From assembly GCA_050694015.1 (NCBI GenBank), contig JBOGWY010000212.1, positions 1-22,338 of the forward strand: DNA of 22,338 nucleotides, written 5' to 3'. Position numbers and translations under genes: made by a program. Positions within the stretch are counted from its first letter, which is position 1; each line of letters opens with the position of its first letter. This document shows, one piece after another, positions 6,827 to 14,938 of this stretch. This DNA is from JBOGWY01 sp050694015 (GTDB lineage Bacteria; Actinomycetota; CADDZG01; WHSQ01). The notes beneath the pieces are model-generated. The model was not told the DNA's origin. It did not search any database and saw only the letters and a list, made by a program, of their open reading frames with translations.

Positions 6827-7666
6827 TTACGGCTTGTGCGCGCGGCCCTCGGCCGATCGCTCGGCACCCGTGGTCGACGGGTCCTCGTCGTCGGCGTCGT
6901 CGTCTTCGGATCCGGACGCTTCCTCACTCTTGGTCGAGCCTGCGCCCGTCGAGTGCTCCTCTCCGGTCGCCCGGCTGCCTTTCGCCTCGTGGGTGCTCGC
7001 GTCGTCATCGCCCGTGGTGGCCTCATCGCCGTGGGTGCACGGGTCCTGATCCGAGCCACCCGCGCCCTGGCGGTTCTGGCTCGCGGCTTCGGCGACGGCC
7101 TGGCCGAACTCGCAGCCCCTCTCGGTGGAGGACTCGATCACGGCCTTGACGTCTTCGGCGACCGACTTGCCGTTCTCGGAGCTCTGCTCGGACCCGCTCG
7201 CCTCGGTCGTCGCGTCATCGGAGACGAGCTCGGTCTGGTTCGGAAGCTCGAGCCCGGACATCGTCTCGAGCGTGTCCTCTGTCGCGGTCCCGGGCAGGTC
7301 GACACCGGCGTAGGCGAGGCCGATCATCGACAGCGACAGGGCAACGGCGCCGGTGGCCGTCTGCAATGCGATGCGCGCGGTTCGGTTCATCACTCTCCTC
7401 CATGTTGGGCGGACAGGGGTCACGTCACGAACGACCGGACGGGCCGCTCGGAGATGCCGCGCCTCTACCGACATGACCGCGAGGTGCTCCCGCTCGACGG
7501 TCGCGTCCGGCGCGGCGGGACGACATGCCTTGATGTCCTCCAGTGCCCGCACGAGCCCCTCGTTAGGGCCCTCGCCGTAGCGGCCGGTGAGCAGACGCTC
7601 CACCTCACCGTCGTTGAGTTCGGTAAGTTTTGCCATCTCGTTGTAGCAAGCGTCGTCGAAGCTCAT
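6827..7666 (-). CDS. putative anti-sigma factor with one membrane helix and acidic exported tail
   Basis: 279 residues. The gene starts within the stop of the ECF sigma gene (ATGA overlap), the standard place for an anti-sigma factor. The N-terminal ~90 residues are charged and helical and would be cytoplasmic, but they lack the His-x3-Cys-x2-Cys zinc motif of ZAS-type anti-sigma factors. One membrane helix lies at about 98-120. The remaining ~155 residues are low-complexity, rich in Glu, Asp, Ser, Thr and Gly, with two isolated Cys in CEFGQ and DPCTHG, and end basic. This tail should lie outside the membrane. Family assignment rests on position and topology, not on a recognised domain. The tail could be a sensor, a metal-binding surface or a wall-spanning linker. 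Confidence 0.75.
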   Translation of the reverse strand: MSFDDACYNEMAKLTELNDGEVERLLTGRYGEGPNEGLVRALEDIKACRPAAPDATVEREHLAVMSVEARHLRAARPVVRDVTPVRPTWRRVMNRTARIALQTATGAVALSLSMIGLAYAGVDLPGTATEDTLETMSGLELPNQTELVSDDATTEASGSEQSSENGKSVAEDVKAVIESSTERGCEFGQAVAEAASQNRQGAGGSDQDPCTHGDEATTGDDDASTHEAKGSRATGEEHSTGAGSTKSEEASGSEDDDADDEDPSTTGAERSAEGRAHKP

Positions 7667-8244
7667 CGGGATACTCCCTGTGCCGAGATCTCTCGCTGGA
7701 GCGCTGCAAGCCCCCTGCGCTGGAGCGCCTTGACGGCTACGACCCGCTTACCGAGCGTCGCCGCCACCTCCTCGAACGTGAGGTCCCCGAACAGGCGCAG
7801 GAGGAGCACATCCTGCTGATCGGGCGTGAGGCGAGCGATGAGACGGCGGGCTCGTTCGACCTCGAGCGAGACGGACACGTGCTCCGCGGGATCGGGATAG
7901 CGAGGTCCGAGGGCCTGGAGCCGGTCGTCGGATACCGGCTCGGCGGGACGTCGTTTCTCGTAGCGAACCGAATCGATGAGCCGGTTATGCGCGACCGTGA
8001 AGACCCACGACCGGAACGAGCCCTCGTCGCCTTCGAAGCTGTCGATCGACCGGACCAGGTGGAGGAAGACGTCGCCGGTTAGGTCGTCGGGCGACGCCGC
8101 CCCCCGAGCACCCAGATAGCCGGTGACCGCCGGGGCAAGATCGCGATAGATCGCCGCCCACGCCCAGTCCCCACCGGCGCGCGCGGCCTCGAGGATGTCT
8201 TCGAACCCGCTGCCTAAGCCCATGGTCGGCCCATGGTTACCCAT
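7663..8244 (-). CDS. ECF RNA polymerase sigma factor
   Basis: Sigma-70 region 2 is recognisable from DWAWAAIYRDLAPAVTGYL through DDLTGDVFLHLVRSI to FRSWVFTVAHNRLIDSVRYEKRR, which contains the -10 recognition helix. A variable linker leads to region 4, LTPDQQDVLLLRLFGDLTFEEVA with the -35-binding helix following. Regions 1 and 3 are absent, as in ECF factors. Two ATG codons compete: 8244 (193 residues) and 8223 (186 residues). Neither has a good ribosome site. A promoter candidate at 8258-8282 would give a very short or nearly absent leader for 8244 and about 27 bases for 8223. The downstream gene overlaps by four bases and is its likely inhibitor. Confidence 0.92.
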   Translation of the reverse strand: MGNHGPTMGLGSGFEDILEAARAGGDWAWAAIYRDLAPAVTGYLGARGAASPDDLTGDVFLHLVRSIDSFEGDEGSFRSWVFTVAHNRLIDSVRYEKRRPAEPVSDDRLQALGPRYPDPAEHVSVSLEVERARRLIARLTPDQQDVLLLRLFGDLTFEEVAATLGKRVVAVKALQRRGLAALQREISAQGVSR

Positions 8245-8257
8245 CCCATGACTGTCC

Positions 8258-8282
8258 AACGACACAACATCGTGGGAGTTAC
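8258..8282 (-). promoter_or_regulatory. candidate autoregulatory ECF promoter of the sigma gene
   Basis: On the minus strand: GTAAC (8282-8278), 16 bases, CGTT (8261-8258), within the 79-base gap after the transaldolase gene. CGTT lies 13 bases before the ATG at 8244. ECF sigma genes often transcribe themselves, and this pattern also precedes the two cupredoxin genes in this window. Confidence 0.55.
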
Positions 8283-8323
8283 GGGTCCGGATCGAAGTGC
8301 TTGTGTTGCTGGGGATCAATCGT

Positions 8324-9466
8324 TCAGCGCGGCCCCCGCGGGCGAATGGACGAATGTGCCGACCTCTTCTCTTCCAGCCGCGCCACGAGCTCGTCGAAGG
8401 AGCGTGCGAACTTGTCGATGCCTTGAGGCTCGAGCACGTTCGTAGCGATGTCTTCGACGTCCACGCCGATCGCCCGCAGCGCATCCAGGGCCTGACGCGC
8501 TTCTGCGATGTCATCCATCGTGAAGGGCGTGCGGCTCGTGTCACCGTGATGCTGGAACGCGCGGATCGTCGCTTCGGGCATCGTGTTGACGGTGTCGGCA
8601 GCGATGAGCTCCTCGACGTACATCGTGTCGCGGTAGGCGGGGTCCTTGACGCCCGTGCTGGCCCATAGCGGTTCCTGGGCGTGAGCTCCCGCGGCGGCGA
8701 GGTGCGCCCACCGCTCCGTTGAGAACGCGTCGGTGAAGATGCCGTACGCGACGCGTGCGTTCGCGATCCCGGCCTTGCCACGCAATGCGACCGTCTCGGC
8801 GCGCTCGGCACCGGCCATCTCGTCGAGGCGGCGGTCGACCTCGGTGTCCACGCGGGATACGAAGAAGGACGCGAACGAAACAACCTTGCGCGGGTCTCCT
8901 CCGGACGAGATGAAGCGCTCGATCCCTGCGAGATACGCTTCGATGACATCGCGGTAGCGCGCGAGCGAGAAGATCAACGTGACGTTGACCGACACACCCT
9001 CCGCCGTCAGCCGCTCGATGGCAGCAACTCCGGCTTCGGTCGCAGGGACCTTGACCAGCAGGTTGTCACGGTCGATCCGCTTGATCCAGTCATGCGCCTC
9101 GGCCACCGTCGCGTCGGTGTCGTTCGAAACCGCCGGAGATACCTCGACCGAGACGAAGCCATCGAGACGGTTCGACTCCTCCCACACCGGGTGCAACACA
9201 TCACACCCGCTCAGGATGTCGGTGGCAACCAGCGACGCGTAGAGATCGATCACCGAGGCGCCCGAGCGCGCCAGCTCCGTGATGTGGCCGTCGTAGTCGG
9301 GCGAGGCCGTGATCGCCGCGGCGAGGATCGTGGGATTGGACGTGACGCCGCTCACGCCGTCCTCGGTGATCAACCGCTGGAGCTCCCCACTCGACACCAG
9401 GTCGCGGCGCAGGTTGTCCACCCAGATGCTCTGGCCTCGGGCTTTCAGTTCATGCAGCTTCGACAT
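8324..9466 (-). CDS. tal: transaldolase
   Basis: 380 residues, the length of actinobacterial transaldolases. It transfers a dihydroxyacetone unit between sedoheptulose 7-phosphate and glyceraldehyde 3-phosphate in the non-oxidative pentose phosphate pathway, in the cytoplasm. Visible landmarks are SIWVDNLRRDL near the N-terminus, GVTSNPTIL (40-48), and LLVKVPATEAG, whose Lys139 is the Schiff-base lysine. SVNVTLIFS and FASFFVSRVDTEVD follow. The ATG at 9466 has AAAAGGA at suitable spacing, better than a GTG six bases upstream. It overlaps the end of gpgS by 17 bases and is the last gene of the long heme/cytochrome operon. No glucose-6-phosphate dehydrogenase or transketolase neighbours are present in the window. 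Confidence 0.95.
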   Translation of the reverse strand: MSKLHELKARGQSIWVDNLRRDLVSSGELQRLITEDGVSGVTSNPTILAAAITASPDYDGHITELARSGASVIDLYASLVATDILSGCDVLHPVWEESNRLDGFVSVEVSPAVSNDTDATVAEAHDWIKRIDRDNLLVKVPATEAGVAAIERLTAEGVSVNVTLIFSLARYRDVIEAYLAGIERFISSGGDPRKVVSFASFFVSRVDTEVDRRLDEMAGAERAETVALRGKAGIANARVAYGIFTDAFSTERWAHLAAAGAHAQEPLWASTGVKDPAYRDTMYVEELIAADTVNTMPEATIRAFQHHGDTSRTPFTMDDIAEARQALDALRAIGVDVEDIATNVLEPQGIDKFARSFDELVARLEEKRSAHSSIRPRGPR

Positions 9467-10361
9467 CGTCACGTCCTTTTCGAGTGAGGTGGGTATCGAT
9501 GGTGAGCGCGTGCGCGACCGCGTTCCTCGATGGAAGCTCGACCATCTCGTCGTACGTCACGCGGGGAGCATGGTCTGCGTCGAATTGAACGAGGCGATCG
9601 GCCATCTCCCGGTCGAGAGCGACGCGGCCGACATCGGCCATGCGCGTTAGCAGGGCTTTCTGCACTTCGAACGACGTGCGGCCGAGGTCGTGAAGTGAAC
9701 GGTGGTTGTGCACGCGGGTACCTAGGTCGACCTGACGCAGCGCCGAGGTTCCGAACCTCCGTACGGCATCGATCAATAGCCCGATGTCTACCCCGTACCC
9801 GGAGAAGAAGTTCAGGTCGAGGGCCGCGTCCCTACGGAGCGCGTACTCACCCGAGAGCGGTTGCACGATGTGCGCGAGCTCCGGATACAGCAGGTTGAGC
9901 AACGGACGGACGCCGAGTTCGGTGACGCGGCCCCCGGAACCTTCGTGGTCCTCGAGCAGCAGAGGTCGCCGGTAGAAGGCCTTCGTCATGACCAGCTCGG
10001 GCGACCGGACGAGTGGTCCGACGAGCTTCGTGACGAAGGCGGGAGTGAAGTTGCGGATGTCGGAGTCGATCCACACGACAATGTCGCCGCGCGCGACGGC
10101 GAGGCTCTTCCACAGAGCCTCGCCCTTGCCCCCGGCTTGAAGCCGGGGAGCGATGTCGTCGACATGGTGCACCCTCGCGCCGGACTCTTCGGCAACGACC
10201 GCGGTGGCGTCCGAAGACCCGCTGTCGATGACGATCAACTCGTCGACGACCCGCGGCATCAGAGACGTCCGGATCGAACTGCAGATCGCGCCGATCGTCG
10301 CCTCTTCATCGAGGGCGGGCAGGCAGACGCTGACCGTCTGCCCGCCCGAGACACTAGGCAA
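9450..10361 (-). CDS. gpgS: glucosyl-3-phosphoglycerate synthase (GT2/GT81-type)
   Basis: 303 residues. It transfers glucose from a nucleotide sugar to 3-phosphoglycerate, the first step to glucosylglycerate, a compatible solute and the primer of methylglucose lipopolysaccharides in mycobacteria. Motifs match the mycobacterial enzyme in order: SVCLPALDEEATIG, ELIVIDSGSSD, GKGEALWKSLA, the metal-binding DSD (99-101), SFYRRP-like AFYRRP, GGRVTEL, QPLSGEYALRRD, GYGVDIGLLID and the later RVHNHRSLHDLG. Asp192 sits where the mycobacterial enzyme has Glu in GYGVEIG, a conservative change. The N-terminus is about 35 residues shorter. The start is a TTG inside the end of the FTR1 gene (8-base overlap); no in-frame ATG or GTG is available nearby. 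No glucosylglycerate phosphatase gene is adjacent. Confidence 0.9.
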   Translation of the reverse strand: MPSVSGGQTVSVCLPALDEEATIGAICSSIRTSLMPRVVDELIVIDSGSSDATAVVAEESGARVHHVDDIAPRLQAGGKGEALWKSLAVARGDIVVWIDSDIRNFTPAFVTKLVGPLVRSPELVMTKAFYRRPLLLEDHEGSGGRVTELGVRPLLNLLYPELAHIVQPLSGEYALRRDAALDLNFFSGYGVDIGLLIDAVRRFGTSALRQVDLGTRVHNHRSLHDLGRTSFEVQKALLTRMADVGRVALDREMADRLVQFDADHAPRVTYDEMVELPSRNAVAHALTIDTHLTRKGRDDVEAA

Positions 10362-11232
10362 CGCGCTGCCCCGCCGATGCCTCTGCGGGAACCGCGGGAC
10401 GGACCGTCGCGATGCGCGGCACGAAACGCGTGCCCCTGATGAAGGCCGTCGCCACCGGGATGAGGAAGGTGAAGTACGCGACCACCATCTCGATCGAGGG
10501 ATCCGGCGACCAGCCGAAGATCCCCTTCAGAAACTCCCCGGTCTGGCTCACGTCTGGGTTCAATAGCGCGACCGACGTCAGGTTCCACACGTGTTCGCTC
10601 GCGGTGGCGATGAACCCGACCTCCTGGAACTCGTGGATGCCCTTGGCCAGCAGACCCGCCGCGAACACGATGATGAGAACCCCGGTGACGCGGAAGAAGA
10701 CGCGCAGGTTGACGTGGCGGCTACCGCGGTACACGAGGTATCCGGCGCCGGCCGCGATCGCGATGCCGATCAACCCTCCGACGAACTGCTCACCGCTCGA
10801 CTCCGACCCGACGGTCGTAGACAGCATGAACAGCGCAGACTCGAGGCCCTCCCGGACGACGGCGACGAACGCGATGCCGGCCAGCGCGGTCGCCGACCCG
10901 GTCTGCACCGCGGCATCGACCTTGGCCTGGAGCGTTCCTTTGATGGCGCGCGCCTGACGGCCCATCCAGAAGATCATCCAAGTGAGGACGCCGGCTGCCG
11001 TGAAGGCGATGATGCCTTCGGTCACCTCCTCCGCCGTGCCCTCGAGCTCGCCGACGACGCCGAACACCACTGCGCCCGCTATCAACGACACCACTACCGC
11101 CGCGGCCGTTCCCAGCCACACGGTGCCGAAGTCGCGCTCGCGACCGAGACGCTTCAGGTACCCCAGCACGATCGCGACGATCAACGCCGCCTCCAGGCCC
11201 TCGCGCAACATCAGCAGGAATGCACTGCTCAT
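10354..11232 (-). CDS. FTR1/EfeU-family iron permease
   Basis: 292 residues with about seven membrane helices. Two REGLE motifs, the iron-coordinating signature of Ftr1/EfeU, lie at 10-14 (LREGLEAALIV) and 127-131 (VREGLESALF). The family imports iron, taking Fe(III) produced by a partner oxidase in yeast or working with EfeO and EfeB in bacteria. Neither EfeO nor EfeB is encoded here. The ATG has GGAGGAG seven bases upstream and lies three bases after the ccdA stop, so it is co-transcribed with heme biosynthesis and cytochrome assembly genes. I infer that it supplies iron for the heme made by the same operon; it could also act on other metals. Confidence 0.92.
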   Translation of the reverse strand: MSSAFLLMLREGLEAALIVAIVLGYLKRLGRERDFGTVWLGTAAAVVVSLIAGAVVFGVVGELEGTAEEVTEGIIAFTAAGVLTWMIFWMGRQARAIKGTLQAKVDAAVQTGSATALAGIAFVAVVREGLESALFMLSTTVGSESSGEQFVGGLIGIAIAAGAGYLVYRGSRHVNLRVFFRVTGVLIIVFAAGLLAKGIHEFQEVGFIATASEHVWNLTSVALLNPDVSQTGEFLKGIFGWSPDPSIEMVVAYFTFLIPVATAFIRGTRFVPRIATVRPAVPAEASAGQRVA

Positions 11233-11235
11233 CGG

Positions 11236-12090
11236 TTACTCCTCCTTCTTCCTTGATGTGGGGGCCGGAACGCCGTCGCCCCGACTCCGCCACAACATCG
11301 ATGCACCAACTACCAGCAGAAGCGCGGCAAGCGTGAGAGCCGACGGCGTCGCTCCCCCACCGCTTGCAGAGCGATAGATCCATGAACTGAACGACTGGAC
11401 GCCTCCGATCAACGGGTCCGATGCGAGCGATGCACCGGGCGCGAACGAGAGACGCCACCAGAAATACGTGATGTAGGTGCCGGCGACGATGAGTAGCAGC
11501 GCGCCGGCCACGCGCACGTGGCGCATCGCGGAGTGCAGCTTGCTTCGCAGCGCGTGTCCCATCGACGTCGCCCCGATCGACAGGATCACCAGGAACATGG
11601 CCGCGCCGGCGGCGTACGCCGCGACCGTCGCGAGTACCCCACTCATCCCGTCGGTTGCGCTCGCAGCACCGACGACGGCGAGGAAGACCGGGAGCGTGCA
11701 CCCCAGTGCGGTGATCCCTTGCGCCACACCGAGCGCGACGTAGGAACGGAACGACCCGTTCACCGGTCGCATGCGGAGCCGGGTCGAGATCGAAGTTGAG
11801 CGTCCCGTCAGCATCAGGATGCCGACGCCGACGAGAGCGACGCCGACGACGAGCCCTGCGCGCGGAACCGCGCGAACCGCTCCATGCAGCCCAAGGGCCA
11901 GCGGCACGGCGAGCGCCACCAAGGTCGCCACGAATCCCAGCGCGACGGCAAGTCCGCGGATGAGCCCCTCGCGCGCCGCCCCGCCGCGCTGCCCTTCGCT
12001 GCCCATCGACAGAGAAAGGTGCGCTACGAGCAGCGGAAAGCCGCACGGATTCAGGATCGCAAGGGCGCCCCCCATGAACGCGAACGCCAT
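11236..12090 (-). CDS. ccdA: CcdA/DsbD-type thiol-disulfide transmembrane reductant protein
   Basis: 284 residues, polytopic, with the two redox cysteines of the family: Cys16 in LNPCGFP and Cys131 in LGCTLPVFL. CcdA passes electrons from cytoplasmic thioredoxin across the membrane to thioredoxin-like proteins such as CcmG, which reduce apocytochrome heme-binding cysteines. Six core helices cover about 1-210. The C-terminal extension has one further helix and ends KKEE, so it is somewhat longer than minimal CcdA. The ATG follows the hemC stop with a single base between (TGACATG). Its place in the same operon as ccmG and ccmH supports a role in cytochrome c maturation rather than general disulfide reduction. 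Confidence 0.92.
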   Translation of the reverse strand: MAFAFMGGALAILNPCGFPLLVAHLSLSMGSEGQRGGAAREGLIRGLAVALGFVATLVALAVPLALGLHGAVRAVPRAGLVVGVALVGVGILMLTGRSTSISTRLRMRPVNGSFRSYVALGVAQGITALGCTLPVFLAVVGAASATDGMSGVLATVAAYAAGAAMFLVILSIGATSMGHALRSKLHSAMRHVRVAGALLLIVAGTYITYFWWRLSFAPGASLASDPLIGGVQSFSSWIYRSASGGGATPSALTLAALLLVVGASMLWRSRGDGVPAPTSRKKEE

Positions 12091-12091
12091 G

Positions 12092-13012
12092 TCAGCTCGC
12101 TTCCGCCTGCGTCAGGTAGGGGGCCAGGACATCGCCGGCGCCCTGCGCGAGGAGATCCTCGGCCGCGGCGCGTGCAACGTCGGCAGGCGCGGCGCCGACC
12201 CGGTGCGTGATCAAACGGGTCGCGCCGTCGAGGGAGAAGACCGCCGCGACGAGAGAGAGCGAAGCGTTCTGCGTGATCGCGTGTGCCCCCACGGGGAGAG
12301 CGCAGTCCGCGCCCAACAGACGCACGAGATATCGCTCCGTTTCCCACGCCCGGTGAGCGTAGGGATCGTCGAGCGCCACTACGGTGTCGTGTGCGCTCCC
12401 CGATATGCGCGTCTGCAGCGCGAGGAACCCCTGCGCCGGCGCCGGCAACATCTCCGTGAACTCGATCGTCTCGACGTTGGTGGGTTGGAGCCCGAGCCGG
12501 GACAAACCCGCCGCTGCGAGCAAGAGACCGTCGACATCCCCGGCCTCGAGTTTCTTGAGACGTGAATCGACGTTGCCGCGGAGCTCGACGATCTCGAGTT
12601 CCGGGCGGGAGCGACGGAACTGGGCGCGGCGACGCAGGCTCGATGTTCCGACGTGAGCGTACGACACGAGCGACGGCTCGCGCGTGACGAGCACGTCGTG
12701 GGCGTCGGCGCGCGATGGGACCGCAGCGACGACGGCACCCTCGACATCGAACGCCGGCAGGTCTTTCGCGGAGTGCACCGCGACGTCGATGTCGCCGCGG
12801 ATCAGTGCGTTCACGATCTCGTCGACGAAGAGGCCTTTCAGCCCGGCACTTCCCGCCTCGATCGGGGCTCCCGAATCGCCGCGGGTCGACATCGGAACGA
12901 TCTCGCAGGCGTGACCGAGCGCCGTCAACGTGTCCCGGACGCTGGTCGCTTGCGCCATCGCCAGCGCAGAACGACGCGTCCCGATGCGAAGCCCCGCGCT
13001 ACCAGAGGTCAT
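12092..13012 (-). CDS. hemC: porphobilinogen deaminase (hydroxymethylbilane synthase)
   Basis: 306 residues. It polymerises four porphobilinogens into hydroxymethylbilane in the cytoplasm. Landmarks are LRIGTRRSALAMAQA at the N-terminus, HSAKDLP with catalytic Asp84, GTSSLRRRAQ (122-131), LRGNVDSRLKKL, and Cys237 in LLGADCALPVGAHA, which carries the dipyrromethane cofactor. The ATG at 13012, with GGAG seven bases upstream, overlaps the end of hemQ by 14 bases. A longer frame to 13093 adds only Arg/Ser/Pro-rich sequence. hemB, hemD, hemE and later pathway genes are not in the window. Confidence 0.96.
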   Translation of the reverse strand: MTSGSAGLRIGTRRSALAMAQATSVRDTLTALGHACEIVPMSTRGDSGAPIEAGSAGLKGLFVDEIVNALIRGDIDVAVHSAKDLPAFDVEGAVVAAVPSRADAHDVLVTREPSLVSYAHVGTSSLRRRAQFRRSRPELEIVELRGNVDSRLKKLEAGDVDGLLLAAAGLSRLGLQPTNVETIEFTEMLPAPAQGFLALQTRISGSAHDTVVALDDPYAHRAWETERYLVRLLGADCALPVGAHAITQNASLSLVAAVFSLDGATRLITHRVGAAPADVARAAAEDLLAQGAGDVLAPYLTQAEAS

Positions 13013-13658
13013 GGACGATCTCCGACAGCGGCTTGCGGATCCCGGTGATGAACGGGGTGTCTTCCTTGGTGAAACGTCGTGCCTCGGCGTCACGGAGGCG
13101 ACGCAGACAATCGACGATCTGGGTCAGGTCCTCGGCCTCGAAGGCGAGGATCCACTCCCAGTCGCCGAGTCCGAAGCCGCTCGTTGTGTTCGCGAGAACG
13201 TCGGGGAACTCGCGGCCCATCTCGCCGTGCTCGCGGAGCAGCGCGGCGCGCTCGGCCTTGTCGATGAGGTACCAGTCGAGCGTGCGCACGAACGGGTACA
13301 CGCAGACGTATTTCCCGGGGTCGTCGCCCTTAAGGAACGCGGGAACGTGGTCCTTCGCGACCTCGGGCGGACGGTGCACGCCGGCGAACGCGTAGGTCTG
13401 GTCGAGCGCGCGTCCGAGCTCGCTTCGCCGGAACGCGGCGAGGGCACTCTGCACCGCGTCCATCGACTCTGCCACCCACCACATGGCCAGGTCCGCGTCG
13501 GGTCGGAAGCCGACGGCCGAGTACGTGCCCCGCACGTCGATGTCCTGCTGCTCTTTCAGCACCGCTTCTGCCTCGTGTGCGGCGTCGGGCAAAGACTGCG
13601 GTGCCTCACGTCGCGCTTTGAACGCCGAGTAGTACGTGTAGACCTGATCACTGTTCAT
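12999..13658 (-). CDS. hemQ: coproheme decarboxylase HemQ (chlorite dismutase family)
   Basis: 219 residues. It decarboxylates iron-coproporphyrin to heme b using peroxide, the last step of the coproporphyrin-dependent pathway of Gram-positive bacteria. His144 in LREHGEMGREFPDV is the expected proximal heme ligand. Tyr121 in KYVCVYPFVRTLDWY is the catalytic tyrosine. His104 lies 17 residues before it (KDHVPAFL), the same spacing as the distal His/Tyr pair of the actinobacterial clade; Firmicutes enzymes lack that His. This is one of the better taxonomic hints in the window. It shares ATGA overlaps with hemA upstream and a 14-base overlap with hemC downstream. Confidence 0.94.
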   Translation of the reverse strand: MNSDQVYTYYSAFKARREAPQSLPDAAHEAEAVLKEQQDIDVRGTYSAVGFRPDADLAMWWVAESMDAVQSALAAFRRSELGRALDQTYAFAGVHRPPEVAKDHVPAFLKGDDPGKYVCVYPFVRTLDWYLIDKAERAALLREHGEMGREFPDVLANTTSGFGLGDWEWILAFEAEDLTQIVDCLRRLRDAEARRFTKEDTPFITGIRKPLSEIVHDLW

Positions 13659-14938
13659 GCAACTTCCTCCTTCATCCGGGGACCGATGTCGACGACATGA
13701 TGGGTATGCGTGTTGGTGGGCGCGAGACCGAAGGCTCGCTCGAGTGCGCTGAGGACTTCGTTCTCTCCCGCGAGCGCCGCCCGCCGCGCTTCGGAGATGG
13801 CATCGTGTAAGACCTTGCCGTGCGCGCGACGCAGAGCCTTGGCGGCACGTTCACGTTCGCTACCCGCGTCGCCGAACGCCTCATCGAGCGCAGCGGCGGC
13901 GAGCTCCTCGAACCTCGTCCGCAAACCTTCGATCAGAGGAGCGACCGACCGTGCGATCTGAGCGGAGCGATATCGAGCCACCTCCCACGCGATCAGCGGA
14001 TCAACCTCGGTGAGGGTGCGAATGCGGGCCGGGCTGTTCACATGCCGACGCAAACCATCAAGGTCGACGAGCTCGATACGGTCGACGCGACGCACCTCTG
14101 CCGCGACATTCCGTGGGAGGCCGAGATCGATGAGCACGAGCGGAAAGCTCCTGTGCGCGGTGATCGCATCGGCGGCATCGGCGTCGAGCAGTGGGGTGCG
14201 GGACGAGGCGCAGAAGAACACCGCGTCGGCCGCGGCGAGCTCCTCGGCGAGTGCGCTCATGGGAGCGGCACGTCCGGTGGCGCCCGCGAGGTTCTCGGCG
14301 CTCTGGAGCGTCCGGCTCACGACGACGAGGTCACCCGACGGCGCGAGCGCGTCGACGACGGAGCGGGCGATCTTCCCGGCCCCCACCAACAGCGTCCGGC
14401 GAGGTGCCCCACCGAGTGCGCGCGTCGCGGCGGTCACCGCAGCGGCACCCAACGATGCTCCGGCCTCGCCCATGTTCACGTCGCGGCGTACGGCACGACC
14501 GGCGCGGATCGCGGCTTCGAAGAGGCCGAGCAGCTCGACCTGACCCGACTCGGCCAGCTCCGCGTGCACGGCCTTGATCTGGGCGATGATCTCGGCCTCG
14601 CCGAACGACAGCGACTCGACGCCGGCCGCGACGCGGAACAGATGCGCGGCCGCGTCATCGCCGGAGTGCAGTCTCGTCATCGAACGGAGTACGCCCCAGC
14701 ACACCCCCCGGTCCTCGGCCATGAACCAGCCGAGCCGTGATGCCTCGGCGGGCCCGTCGAGGACGGAGTAGATCTCGGTGCGGTTACAAGTCGCGACGAT
14801 CGCTGCTTCCCGGACACCGGCCTGCGCGCGCAACTTGCGCAGAGCGGCGCCCACGTCGTCGCCGACGTAGGAGACGCGCTCGAGCACGTTGAGGGGAGCA
14901 TCTGCGTGCGTGATCGCGGCCACTGCGAGCGTGCTCAT
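13655..14938 (-). CDS. hemA: glutamyl-tRNA reductase
   Basis: 427 residues. It reduces glutamyl-tRNA(Glu) to glutamate-1-semialdehyde, the committed and normally regulated step of C5-pathway heme synthesis. The catalytic Cys51 lies in VATCNRTEIY. The usual HLFRVAAG motif follows, with ESLSFGE in place of the common DSMVLGE. The NADPH domain starts at LLVGAGKIARSV, and an alpha-helical dimerisation domain fills the C-terminus. I chose the ATG at 14938 because it overlaps the TPR gene stop (ATGA); the longer open frame upstream is an Arg-rich shadow. hemL is not in the window. Confidence 0.95.
   Translation of the reverse strand: MSTLAVAAITHADAPLNVLERVSYVGDDVGAALRKLRAQAGVREAAIVATCNRTEIYSVLDGPAEASRLGWFMAEDRGVCWGVLRSMTRLHSGDDAAAHLFRVAAGVESLSFGEAEIIAQIKAVHAELAESGQVELLGLFEAAIRAGRAVRRDVNMGEAGASLGAAAVTAATRALGGAPRRTLLVGAGKIARSVVDALAPSGDLVVVSRTLQSAENLAGATGRAAPMSALAEELAAADAVFFCASSRTPLLDADAADAITAHRSFPLVLIDLGLPRNVAAEVRRVDRIELVDLDGLRRHVNSPARIRTLTEVDPLIAWEVARYRSAQIARSVAPLIEGLRTRFEELAAAALDEAFGDAGSERERAAKALRRAHGKVLHDAISEARRAALAGENEVLSALERAFGLAPTNTHTHHVVDIGPRMKEEVA

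Noticed and set aside
6428..7819. 463-residue plus-strand frame across the cupredoxin and anti-sigma genes
   Set aside because: Low-complexity, no ribosome site and antisense to better supported genes.
12092..13093. Extended hemC start at 13093
   Set aside because: The extra 27 residues are Arg/Ser/Pro-rich and overlap hemQ by 95 bases; the ATG at 13012 has a ribosome site and the family N-terminus.
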